Shown: positions 1 through 7,900 of the stretch, piece after piece
Position numbering within the stretch: the stretch's first letter is position 1
Layout of the letters: the number at the start of each line of letters is the position of its first letter
Assembly (NCBI RefSeq): GCF_001637225.1
Contig: NZ_LVJI01000048.1
Location: forward strand, 124,001 to 188,000
Source of the DNA: Paenibacillus antarcticus
Lineage (GTDB): Bacteria > Bacillota > Bacilli > Paenibacillales > Paenibacillaceae
Reading direction: 5' to 3'
Length of the DNA stretch: 64,000 nucleotides
Made by a program: the position numbers and the translations under genes
Notes under the pieces: model-generated
Databases searched by the model: none
Told to the model about the DNA's origin: nothing
What the model saw: the letters and a program-made list of their open reading frames with translations, nothing else

Positions 1-1110
1 TTCTTCAATGCTAGGACTAGGGGCCCCGTCATATTGAAAAGACAAATTATTCACAACAATGCCCTGTTTAATAGGAGAAGGGAAATCCGCCTTGCCTCTT
101 TGATCACTCTTATCCGCAAGCCTGACAAAAGAAACCACTTCACTCGCATGAAGTAAGTTTTGATGAAGGTTGGAATACCCTTGCGCAAGACCTTGAATGA
201 GCGTCTGCGTGCTGAACAATGCTTGAACCAAGGCTACATATTGTCCGATTTCAAGCCTCCCATTCGCTCCAGTATTCAAAGCAAATAACAGCATACCGCT
301 TAGCAGCGCCAATGAAATCATTTGCATGCCTAACGAAATGCCGATCGTTTTCCGTTCCAAAGCGAGCTTCCTCTCAATATTTCTCTTGGAAATCAACTTC
401 CACTTTCCTATCAAATAATCAGCTAATTCAAATACGCGTAGCTCCTTAGCGCCCTCCCGGCTTTTCAACAAATAGCTAAGGAAAGATGACATACGCTCAT
501 CCGGTGTTTGTTGAACGAAAAGCTTGAAAGAAGCCTTGCTCTCATACAAATAAGTCCATAGCATGGGAACAACCAGAAGAAACATCCCCACCGACAGGAG
601 CCAATGAAATTGATATAACACAACCATGAAACCGGTCACGGTAATTATGCTTTGGATCATTGTCAACATGATAAACACGATACTGATTCCTTGCATCTGT
701 ATGCTGAAGGACGTTCGTTGCAACCGATCATAATTCAGATGGTTATCAAAATATGATAACGGGAGACGATTCACCTTGGTCGACATCATCTCGTCGAAAT
801 ATAAGGTGGCTCGCTCATTAAAAAATTGCTGCGTATATTTAAAAACACTTCCCAAGAGTGCGCTTATTAGGAGCAGAACAAATTGAAGTATCACGAGGAG
901 CCATACATCTCGAAGGCCGCTCACGCTATTTCCTTGAAACAATTGCGCAGCTTCCTCTACAAGCTTGCTTGTGAGCGAAAGCTGCGCAATCGGTATAACA
1001 GCCTGAATCAACGTGATTCCAATTAATAACACAAGGGCAACCCCAGATATTTTCCACAGAATTGGCAGCAAGAACCGGAGCGTCTGCAGCTTGCTGAATG
1101 AAGGTTCCAT
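1..1110 (-). CDS. ABC exporter, membrane domain plus start of ATPase domain (partial)
   Basis: This gene runs off the left edge of the window, so only its first 370 codons are seen. The translation begins MEPSFSKLQTLRFLLPILWK and holds the hydrophobic segments of a type-I ABC exporter membrane domain, with a cytosolic loop around EKRNIERKLALERKTIG-like sequence. Near position 1 it enters an ATPase domain (NNLSFQYDGAPSPS). The Walker and signature motifs lie outside the window. No C39 peptidase domain precedes the membrane part, so it would export without trimming a double-glycine leader. Its ATG overlaps the stop of the preceding gene (ATGA), so it is translationally coupled to the Cys-rich-peptide operon. 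It is inferred to export that peptide or give immunity; a general multidrug or lipid exporter is possible. Confidence 0.8.
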   Translation of the reverse strand, partial: MEPSFSKLQTLRFLLPILWKISGVALVLLIGITLIQAVIPIAQLSLTSKLVEEAAQLFQGNSVSGLRDVWLLVILQFVLLLISALLGSVFKYTQQFFNERATLYFDEMMSTKVNRLPLSYFDNHLNYDRLQRTSFSIQMQGISIVFIMLTMIQSIITVTGFMVVLYQFHWLLSVGMFLLVVPMLWTYLYESKASFKLFVQQTPDERMSSFLSYLLKSREGAKELRVFELADYLIGKWKLISKRNIERKLALERKTIGISLGMQMISLALLSGMLLFALNTGANGRLEIGQYVALVQALFSTQTLIQGLAQGYSNLHQNLLHASEVVSFVRLADKSDQRGKADFPSPIKQGIVVNNLSFQYDGAPSPSIEE

Positions 1111-1508
1111 CAGGACTCCTTGCGGGATATATAAAGAGGATAATGTGCCAGCGTCGCACCCTCTTCGTCTGTCATTACAAAGTGAAACAATCCTTCCTCA
1201 TGCACAACAAAACGCGGCTGAAACGCCATATCTATTCCTGCGGGAAGCAACTCCGTCCTTCTATTAACCAGACCTTCGCATTTTTTTTGCCACACCGTAT
1301 TTTGATCCGAGTCGTATACCTTAATCCACACAACTCCCTGATTCACACCAAAAAACAACACTTTCGCCCATAAATAAAAAAGTGTAACTGAAGGAAATGT
1401 CCGTACTTGTACTTCATTGCGCACGTTTTGAATACAATGAGCCCTTGCTTCATGGTTATCAACCACTTGATCAGCTATAAGAAGTTGTCCGCTGATTGCT
1501 GCGTGCAT
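1110..1508 (-). CDS. Hypothetical protein, 132 aa, in the Cys-rich-peptide operon
   Basis: I do not recognise this family. The start at 1508 (MHAAISGQLLIADQ) is chosen because GGAGGAGGAACAATT lies directly before it; longer versions of the frame overlap most of the upstream gene. There is no signal peptide or clear membrane span. The protein looks like a compact beta-rich soluble fold with segments such as VWIKVYDSDQNTVWQ and FQPRFVVHEEGLFHFVM, the latter resembling small host-interaction or immunity-type proteins only in a general way. Its start overlaps the end of the 1475-1975 gene and its stop overlaps the ABC exporter start, so it belongs to the same transcript. A role in peptide processing, export or immunity is inferred from position alone. 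Confidence 0.7.
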   Translation of the reverse strand: MHAAISGQLLIADQVVDNHEARAHCIQNVRNEVQVRTFPSVTLFYLWAKVLFFGVNQGVVWIKVYDSDQNTVWQKKCEGLVNRRTELLPAGIDMAFQPRFVVHEEGLFHFVMTDEEGATLAHYPLYISRKES

Positions 1509-1975
1509 AATTGTTCCTCCTCCAATTGGAATACCCTGATTTTTCGCTCCAGGAGCATTTCTACCTCTGTGTAGTGATGCAGTTTCTGACCGTCCCACTG
1601 ATAGGCGACCGTTTCCCCGTTTAGCAGTGCAAGCCACCTGGAATTGGACCATTCGGGCGTATGGCGAACACTACGACAACTATTCCATGCACGCTGCTTT
1701 AAGAGATGGATAAACGGAGGCGCGTCCAAGAATACGACGACATTCTGAAAAGACCTATCTTTCGAAGACAATAATTCATCCAGTCTTTTGAACGATGGAT
1801 GCGTGTAATGAATACCCATTAACGTCATTTGTTCCGATTCCTGCCATGACTCGTCTTGGATTGCAACTTTTACCAGACGCCGCTCCATCTTTTTCAGCCT
1901 GTACTTCATAACCAACACTTTCAACAGACCTACCGACAAAATCATCAAAGCGCCAACGATCCACAAGATCATCAT
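1475..1975 (-). CDS. Membrane-anchored protein of unknown function, 166 aa
   Basis: The N-terminus (MMILWIVGALMILSVGLL) is one strong transmembrane segment, followed by a basic stretch (KYRLKKMERRLVK) that fits a cytoplasmic boundary. The remaining 130 residues are soluble, with an alpha/beta look around NVVVFLDAPPFIHLLKQ. No CxxC motif is present, although the topology resembles anchored thioredoxin-like helpers seen beside MauE-type proteins. The start codon overlaps the stop of the MauE-like gene (ATGA), and the 3' end overlaps the next gene by about 30 bases, so it is tightly co-expressed with the redox genes. Function is unknown; a role in disulfide handling or peptide export is inferred only from context. 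Confidence 0.7.
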   Translation of the reverse strand: MMILWIVGALMILSVGLLKVLVMKYRLKKMERRLVKVAIQDESWQESEQMTLMGIHYTHPSFKRLDELLSSKDRSFQNVVVFLDAPPFIHLLKQRAWNSCRSVRHTPEWSNSRWLALLNGETVAYQWDGQKLHHYTEVEMLLERKIRVFQLEEEQLCTQQSADNFL

Positions 1976-2502
1976 CCCCTCACCTGCAGCGCGATGTATC
2001 GTTTTCGAGTCTGATAATAATCAACAAGAAACAAGCAACTACCCATCACTACGCTATGGATTATGAATTGCCGAAAGGAAGCTTGAGCGGACAAGGCGGC
2101 GGCCGGTAGTAAACATTTGCTTGCACATAGCCCGATTAGAATCGAATTACGACTCAAAGGATAACGATTAAGAATTCCGATTGAGCCGAAACAAGAGCAT
2201 GTGCTCCCCAAATCGTTATCCAATCGGCGCTTTCTGACAACAAAAAAGCTAAAAGCAAGTAACAATGCAATAGCGCCCAGTTCTTTATAATACAAGGCCT
2301 GTCCAGATGCAAAGGAAATAAAAAGACAAAACTCAAATAGAAGTAACCCGATAGAAGCTATACGAATAAGAGACAAAGGAAGGACACGATAGGACTGTAC
2401 GGAAAGCTCTAAATCGCGAAAGTTATTTTTTTTAAAGTAAAATGCCACCACAAACAGACCACCCATAACGTAATCCAGTAGAAAAATCATAATTGAAAGC
2501 AA
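1972..2502 (-). CDS. MauE/DoxX-type redox-associated membrane protein
   Basis: A four- to five-helix integral membrane protein of 176 residues with a central CSCFG motif after a loop rich in charged residues (RKRRLDNDLGST). This layout is the hallmark of the MauE family, which supplies reducing or oxidising equivalents to thioredoxin-like partners in methylamine dehydrogenase maturation and in several peptide clusters. The start is placed at a TTG codon (2502) because AAAGGAGGCGATTAG precedes it by the correct distance and the upstream gene stops one base earlier; the ATG at 2490 is an alternative. It lies directly after two thioredoxin-fold genes. The inferred role is shuttling electrons or disulfides across the membrane for the 8-Cys peptide encoded upstream. 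Confidence 0.75.
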   Translation of the reverse strand: MLSIMIFLLDYVMGGLFVVAFYFKKNNFRDLELSVQSYRVLPLSLIRIASIGLLLFEFCLFISFASGQALYYKELGAIALLLAFSFFVVRKRRLDNDLGSTCSCFGSIGILNRYPLSRNSILIGLCASKCLLPAAALSAQASFRQFIIHSVVMGSCLFLVDYYQTRKRYIALQVRG

Positions 2503-2503
2503 A

Positions 2504-2992
2504 CTAATCGCCTCCTTTTCGTACCGCGCTCTGATCATAAAGATGTCCAATATCCAAGATTGTAAACTGTTTCATGACACGGCCATGTTCTAGCATAATC
2601 GCCGCCGGTGTCGCTTCCAGTTCAAAGCGCGCTTTATATGCCCTCTCCTGCATCGTCAAAACAGGGAAGGAATAGTCGTAATACCGCACAAGCTCTTCGT
2701 TATCCTCATTTGATCCACTACTGACAACAAGCAGCAAGCCTTCATGTCTAGCGCCAAACTCGGCAAGATCAGACAGCAAATCTATGCAGCTGGTGCAGGT
2801 CAAAGAGATAAAAAGAATCGTTGCCATAGCAGCGTCGGCAAGCCTATCATCCAGCTCAAGACCACGAAAAAGCTGACCTTGTACCAAATGAGATTCCATC
2901 AGCAGCTCTTCATCAAGTGGCGGCACAAAAGAAGTTTCTTCTCTCTCCAGTGTCTCATGCTTAAATAAATCTCGAAAGCTAAGTTTGCTCAT
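2504..2992 (-). CDS. Thioredoxin-fold protein with CTSC active site
   Basis: The start at 2992 (MSKLSFRDLFKHE) follows GAAGGAGGAATCATA and overlaps the preceding stop (TAATG). The 162-residue protein has no signal peptide. After an N-terminal extension it shows a beta strand and the redox motif LTCTSCIDLL, then a fold typical of TlpA/AhpC-like proteins, including a cis-proline-type segment near ELEATPAAIML. It is paired with a second thioredoxin-fold gene immediately upstream and a MauE-like gene immediately downstream. A thiol-disulfide oxidoreductase acting on the Cys-rich peptide is the simplest reading; similar gene trios are known from methylamine dehydrogenase maturation. Whether it oxidises, isomerises or reduces cannot be told from sequence. 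Confidence 0.75.
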   Translation of the reverse strand: MSKLSFRDLFKHETLEREETSFVPPLDEELLMESHLVQGQLFRGLELDDRLADAAMATILFISLTCTSCIDLLSDLAEFGARHEGLLLVVSSGSNEDNEELVRYYDYSFPVLTMQERAYKARFELEATPAAIMLEHGRVMKQFTILDIGHLYDQSAVRKGGD

Positions 2993-3468
2993 TATGATTC
3001 CTCCTTCGAATCCAAAAACCTTTTGAAAGGGGATACGAGTTTTTCCAAATATTCGAGACTGCCCGCATGTTCTATCGTAATAATTTGCCCCTCTGCATTT
3101 AATCCGTATCCCCACGGATAACCTCGTGTTTTTAGTTCTCCGAACAGCAAATCATCAGAGGCATGATAAATTTGGGCGGAATGATGGAAAATATGTTTGG
3201 CTTTCTCGAATGTACTCTCTTCCGTATCTATGAACAGTAGGAAATTGATTCCGGGGTATTGTTGAATAAATATATTAATTGCTTCCATTGCCGGAAGACA
3301 AGGCGCGCAGGAAGTGCTAATAGTCGCCAGTAAAAGGTAATCGGTAATACAATCATACAATTCCATATCGTCATTGTTCGGAATTCTAATATTGGGCATA
3401 TAATCCCCGATCTGCAAACCCTCTTCAACTTGCAGAAATGACGGCATTACTTTTTCAATCTGATTCAT
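2992..3468 (-). CDS. TlpA-like thiol-disulfide oxidoreductase, CAPC active site
   Basis: A 158-residue thioredoxin-fold protein. The N-terminal part ends in GLQIGDYMPNIRIPN, the usual entry into a TlpA/AhpC domain, and the active site is TSCAPCLPAM. The cis-proline region is at TRGYPWGYGLN. There is no signal peptide or obvious lipobox, so it is either cytoplasmic or membrane-associated through partners. It is the first gene after the hairpin that follows the Cys-rich peptide gene, and it overlaps the next thioredoxin-like gene by TAATG. Two different CxxC proteins in a row suggest a relay, for example an oxidase and an isomerase. The substrate is inferred to be the 49-residue peptide. Confidence 0.75.
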   Translation of the reverse strand: MNQIEKVMPSFLQVEEGLQIGDYMPNIRIPNNDDMELYDCITDYLLLATISTSCAPCLPAMEAINIFIQQYPGINFLLFIDTEESTFEKAKHIFHHSAQIYHASDDLLFGELKTRGYPWGYGLNAEGQIITIEHAGSLEYLEKLVSPFKRFLDSKEES

Positions 3469-3510
3469 TGCGAATATTCTCCCTTCATCACGTGTCTGTA
3501 TATATAGAAA

Positions 3511-3540
3511 GAGAATCTCTCACTAAACTGAGAGATTCTC
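3511..3540 (-). terminator. Hairpin between Cys-rich peptide gene and its operon
   Basis: A perfect 12-bp stem (3511-3522 with 3529-3540) with a 6-base loop. On the minus strand it is followed by TTTCTATATA, a weak U-tract. It sits 12 bases after the peptide stop codon and about 40 bases before the first redox gene, so it probably acts as a leaky terminator or mRNA-end stabiliser giving excess peptide mRNA over the downstream genes. Confidence 0.7.
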
Positions 3541-3552
3541 CACTAATGAGTT

Positions 3553-3702
3553 CTACCAGCAATCACATGCTCCAGTAACACTGCAATTTTCAGATGGACA
3601 AAACATTACTCTTCTTCTGGTATGAGTGCTGATATTACTAGGGCATTTTTCATTACAATACGTAACCCATTGCCCTGCTGTACAACGATTAGGACAAGCC
3701 AT
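3553..3702 (-). CDS. Candidate leaderless 8-cysteine bacteriocin-like peptide, 49 aa
   Basis: A small ORF with a near-perfect ribosome site (AAAGGAGGTGA, 8 bases before ATG) and an in-frame TGA nine bases upstream of the ATG, so the start is fixed. The product begins MACPNRCTAGQ and ends GACDCW. Cysteines lie at residues 3, 7, 16, 20, 35, 40, 46 and 48, with a basic patch HTRRR at 27-31. There is no signal peptide, double-glycine leader or hydrophobic leader. Length, an early ACxxxC start and many cysteines recall leaderless defensin-like class IId bacteriocins such as laterosporulin, though the Cys spacing differs. Two CxxC proteins, a MauE protein and an ABC exporter follow. A secreted signal or a metal-binding peptide are alternatives. 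Coding is well supported; the antimicrobial role is inferred. Confidence 0.8.
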   Translation of the reverse strand: MACPNRCTAGQWVTYCNEKCPSNISTHTRRRVMFCPSENCSVTGACDCW

Positions 3703-3796
3703 TATTATTCACCTCCTTTCAATATTTCCTATTACGCGTGGGCTAATCTATTTCGTTACCACAAGTCTACTAAACTCTCATTTACTTCTTTAGTGA

Positions 3797-3833
3797 AATA
3801 TATATGATGTACATCGCTTTGTAAACGCTTTCA
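3797..3833 (-). promoter_or_regulatory. Promoter of Cys-rich peptide operon with overlapping cre site
   Basis: On the minus strand TTTACA (3820-3825) and TATATT (3797-3802) are separated by exactly 17 bases, a good sigma-A promoter about 100 bases upstream of the peptide start. TGTAAACGCTTTCA (3820-3833) matches the catabolite-responsive element consensus and covers the -35 box, predicting CcpA repression when preferred sugars are present. Nothing else was found between 3834 and 4015. Confidence 0.6.
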
Positions 3834-4015
3834 ACAAATAAAGTTAAATTATTACATTTTATGGTTATTATTTTCCATCTATTCAACAATTTACGATAAT
3901 TTCCATATAAAACAATATATAGGTATGATATTAAGTGGAATTCATGCTAGAGCACTTCTTTGATAGTGAAACGCACAGAAATGTTAATTCCTCTCTGTCC
4001 CCAGTTCGTTCCCGT

Positions 4016-4455
4016 TCAATAATAGTTCGATCCAATTTCATTTTGATAAATATACGTCTTTCCTGTTATACTGGATGAAAATACTACATAGTATTTTCCG
4101 TTATGATACCTGAGAGTGCTAGCCTAGGAGCCTTTTCCATACTCATTTTCATTGTTACTCAATCTGTGGTTATCGCCTTCGTCCAGAATATCATATACAT
4201 AATTAACAATATTCCAGTTTACTAGGTCATAAGATTTCATAATCGGAACGCCAGGGTTCATGTGCATAGTCGTGCTGGTCTTATAATAGGCATCACCAAC
4301 ACGAATGACATCAGGATCCGGCACATCAGCCCAAACAATGGGGTTATTGGTAGCTCCCTTTTCTTTAGGGGCTTCTTCTGCATAAATGATTCCTACCGGC
4401 ACCAAATTCAGCAATAATACAATAGTTATAAGAAAAGAACATAGTTTTTTTTCAT
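4016..4455 (-). pseudogene. Degraded GH43 glycosidase, N-terminal fragment
   Basis: The ATG at 4455 has a good ribosome site (AAAGGAG). Eight As follow the ATG; adding one A would give a textbook signal peptide (MKKKLCSFLITIVLL...) leading into EEAPKEKGATNNPIVWADVPDPDVIRVGD, which closely matches the GH43 domain of the large protein at 4964-9853. As it stands the frame is broken after nine codons. The TGG of the conserved GKGSWAS motif is TAG (4121-4123), and homology ends about 30 codons later, just before a TGA at 4016-4018. So it has at least one frameshift, one nonsense change and a 3' deletion. It is probably the relic of a stand-alone secreted GH43 xylosidase/arabinofuranosidase. Confidence 0.8.
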
Positions 4456-4490
4456 TAGCTGATTCTCCTTTAATTTAATATAAGCAGGAA

Positions 4491-4504
4491 GTAAAGCGCT
4501 TTCT
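4491..4504 (-). promoter_or_regulatory. cre-like site upstream of GH43 pseudogene
   Basis: AGAAAGCGCTTTAC on the minus strand fits the CcpA site consensus, about 35 bases before the pseudogene start. A second palindrome, TTAAACGTTTAC (4523-4534), lies next to it and could be another CcpA/LacI-family operator. They show that the dead gene was once under sugar control. Confidence 0.45.
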
Positions 4505-4534
4505 AATGTGTTGTAAAAAAAAGTAAACGTTTAA

Positions 4535-4910
4535 GCTCATTTTATCCGCTTGCACTCCCCTCTGGTTACCTTTGGTCAAATTCGAATTCATTATATCTTG
4601 GCCCTGCGAATATTACGATGTAATATCTTTTTTAAAAAGTGAGATTTTTTAGTTATCAATACAGGAAGACCTTGTATATTGATATTGATTTTTGTCCGCA
4701 TATATATTATCCAGGCGATTTGGACACCAAAGTTTGTCTGTCCTCCTCTGGCTTGAATCTCATTTTGTAATTTCTTTAATCTTTCTCCACGACATTCGGT
4801 AAGTGTTTTTAAAAAAATCGTTCTATCAAGCCTCTGCGCATAGGTAGTGCATCCGATCCAAAATTAGTAAAAAAAATAACATCCCAGACTGCCCAAGTCA
4901 ACCAATAAAT
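4535..4910. other. Intergenic region without recognisable gene
   Basis: AT-rich sequence between the GH43 pseudogene and the 3' end of the GH30-GH43 gene. I see no ORF with a ribosome site, no tRNA and no mobile-element ends here. Confidence 0.5.
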
Positions 4911-4911
4911 A

Positions 4912-4945
4912 TGGCTCCGCCCCCTGATGACAAAGGGCGAAGCCA
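4912..4945 (-). terminator. Hairpin terminator after GH30-GH43 gene
   Basis: Eleven-base arms (TGGCTTCGCCC on the minus strand, one mismatch) enclose a loop containing TTGTCATCA, 19 bases past the stop codon. The downstream U-tract is weak (TATTTATT). Confidence 0.6.
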
Positions 4946-4963
4946 TTAGATTAAATGTTACAC

Positions 4964-7900
4964 TTATTGAAGTATCTTCGTGGCAACAAACGCAAGATCC
5001 ACAACATCGATTTTATTGTCACCATTCATATCTGCAATTTTGCAGGTTGCCCAGTCTCCGCTAGTAGAATCCTTACCGTAATAGTAAGCGACCATTGCGA
5101 GGTCACCAACATTGATGCTTCCGTCCATATTCAGGTCGGCTGACACTTCTTTAACTACAGCCGCCCTAAAGGCAGCATTTGCGCTGACAAGTGCTGTTAG
5201 AGCATTTTCAACCTCTGACTGTGTCGCTCTTTCATTTTCTTTGACTGCTTTTGCTTCATTGATCGCAACGCGGAATGCATCTTTGGCTAACTGCGGATAT
5301 TGTCCCGGCAGTGTGCCGACTACCGCTGCATCATAGAGGCTCTCAGCATTCGTAATGGCTGTAATCAAAGCTGTCTTATTTACGACCACTACAATTTTGC
5401 CTACTGAAATGTTCACACTGTCAAGCTCCGCCTCGATTACGCTGCCCTCAGGAGCTACGCCAAGACTTGCTTGGGTAATTGCAATCGTTCCGGATGTATT
5501 CTGTACACCCGTCTTTGCCTTGAAGGTTAGATCCAGAAGCGTTGTGCTGGCTCCAGTGACCCCTCCGATATTGGCAACTATTAATCTAACTTCTCCTGCA
5601 GTTGCTTTATCCTCTGTTACGATCTGAATGTCGCTTGATGCACCTGCCACACTCACATAGTCAAATATGTTGGAGTCATAGGTCAAAGTGATGTCCTCCG
5701 CATAGACACTTTGTTTCAAATTATCCAGGCTAAGTGCCACAATAAAGCTGCTCTCAGAATTTACACTGCTTCCGGCCGAAAGGCCCACGGCGGGCAATCG
5801 AGGTACAACGGATGGAGTTACCATTACATTGCTCACCGCTGTTTTATTACCATCTGCCGTTGTTACAGTAATAACTGCCTCTCCTGATGCAATTCCATTA
5901 ACAGTTACACTGGTTGTACCTGTTGCAGAATCATAAGTATCGCCACTTACTGTTGCAACACCCGTATCACTTGATGAGAAGGTTACTGCCCTATTTGTTG
6001 CTTTTGCAGGATTTATCGTTGCAGTAAGTATTTCGTTTGAACCTGCAGTTAAGCTTAAAGTACTCTTGTCAAGCGTTACCCCTGTAACTGCAACCCTATT
6101 AGAAGGCCAGACAGGATCAGTAGTGGCATTGCTTGTGGTTAATAGAATTCGGTCTATAGCAAGACCATCTTCTCTTCCCCAGAAGTTCAATTCATGTTCA
6201 CCAGCTGCAACATTCAATGTAGCGCCGCCAAACATACCGCCACTGCTACTGCTTATATTAGCCCATTTAAATTGGCCGAGGCTTACCCCTTCAATGCCGT
6301 TAGTCGTGAATTTATACTGATTATCCAATCCAACATGGACCGAGTCCGAATCGTAACCTGTAGTCTTGACAAGAATCCAAACATTGTAGGTGCCTCCAGT
6401 CGGAAAATTAATCTTATAACCAAGTTTGGAATTGGCAGCGAGTGAAGCTGCATCTGTACCTGATGCAGCTAAGCCAGTATTAGGCCCGAACAGCATCGCT
6501 TTCGTGGACAGTCCATCCACTAGGGACCAAGTATGGTTGCTTATCATACCAGAGACATATGCTTCGTCTGAATTTTCTGCTGCTGTTTCTGCCTCTATTG
6601 CAATGATCTCAGGCTTAGTGAAATTGATCGTATAAACGGCAGTTTGCAAGCCTTCCCTACTTACGGTTACCGTGGCCTTTCCTGGTATCGCTGTCGCTTG
6701 TGTTAGCGTAACAGTGGCGCTAGGATCGTTGGGAGCTGCGCTAACTTGCGGCGGAGCTGAACCTGCCGGAACATCTATGGAGTAGGTGTAAGTACTTGGA
6801 CTGAACTCATTCACTTGTACACCGTCCACCTGGAGAGACTTCAAATTCGTATCAAAGTTTGATCCAACCAGATTGTCATCGACTTGGAAATAATCGAAGT
6901 CAACGTAACCCCCAGTTGTTTTAGTCGAATAATTAAATAAGGCAAAACGGTAACCCATAAAATGAGGCAGTGTATACGACATTTGGAGTTTGTTTCCTAA
7001 AGATGCCCACTTTTTACCGTCAAGACTGTAATAGAAGCTTGCTTTATCCGTCCGATTTTTAAAATCCAATTCTGTTCTTAAATAAACCGTATTCTGTGTA
7101 AGCGGAACACTAGCTACTTCCACACCTACCCCAGAACTCCCATTCACCATGACAACAGATTTTGAAGAACCGGACATTTTGACCCCAACAAACCCGTAAT
7201 TCTGTTGAAATGCAGAAATTCCTGCATAGTCCCCATCTTTCATATGGCTTACATCGATAGCAATTGTACCGGAACTTTCCGGACCAAAGGTTCTTTGTGT
7301 AAGCGTATTTCTGGCATCAAGTATGCTGGTGCTCGTTGTTCCGGTTGTAAGTCTTAGATACCCCCGTCGCTGCGCAAGAGACCAGAATCTGTTGTCTGGA
7401 TTATGGTTCCATTGCCATACTAATGAAAGATTGGATCCATTGTAGTCATTTTCTCCACCGGCAATTTCCGTATGATAAGCGCCGATTTTTTCCGTTCTCT
7501 GATCGAAGTTATCTGATGAAACCCAGGATTTTGAAAGTTTTGCAGGGATCCCAGTGTCATTGACATTCCCGAACACAGGCCATCCATCCTGACTCCATGT
7601 CATTGGCACAATATACGGGATACGCCCTACTGAGCCGTAATCCTGGAAGAGCATTCCGTACCATTTTCCATCTGTCGCTTGAACGATGCCCCCTTGTGCT
7701 ATACCGGCACTGTTTGAAGTGCTGCCCGATCTTAATGCTATTTTCCCTTCATAAGTGCCGTCTATCGTATCAGCCCTGTGTACCAGTTCAGTACGTATAC
7801 TTCCGTTTGGCCATGAAATATTGAAAATATAATACTTTCCGTTAATTTTATGAATGTGCGTACCTTCAGCTCCAAGACCTCCTGATCCTCCGGGGGCGCT

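Noticed and set aside
926-1267. Short ORFs on both strands over the start of the ABC exporter
   Set aside because: Shadows of the exporter and of the coupled gene upstream; the exporter frame is open to the window edge and explains the sequence.
3622-3807. Plus-strand 61-residue ORF over the Cys-rich peptide region
   Set aside because: No ribosome site; the minus-strand peptide has a perfect one plus promoter and hairpin.
3930-4020. GGGGACAGAGAGGAATTAACAT-like stretch beside the GH43 pseudogene as a mobile-element end
   Set aside because: It has a mobile-element feel, but no partner end, transposase or duplication is visible nearby.
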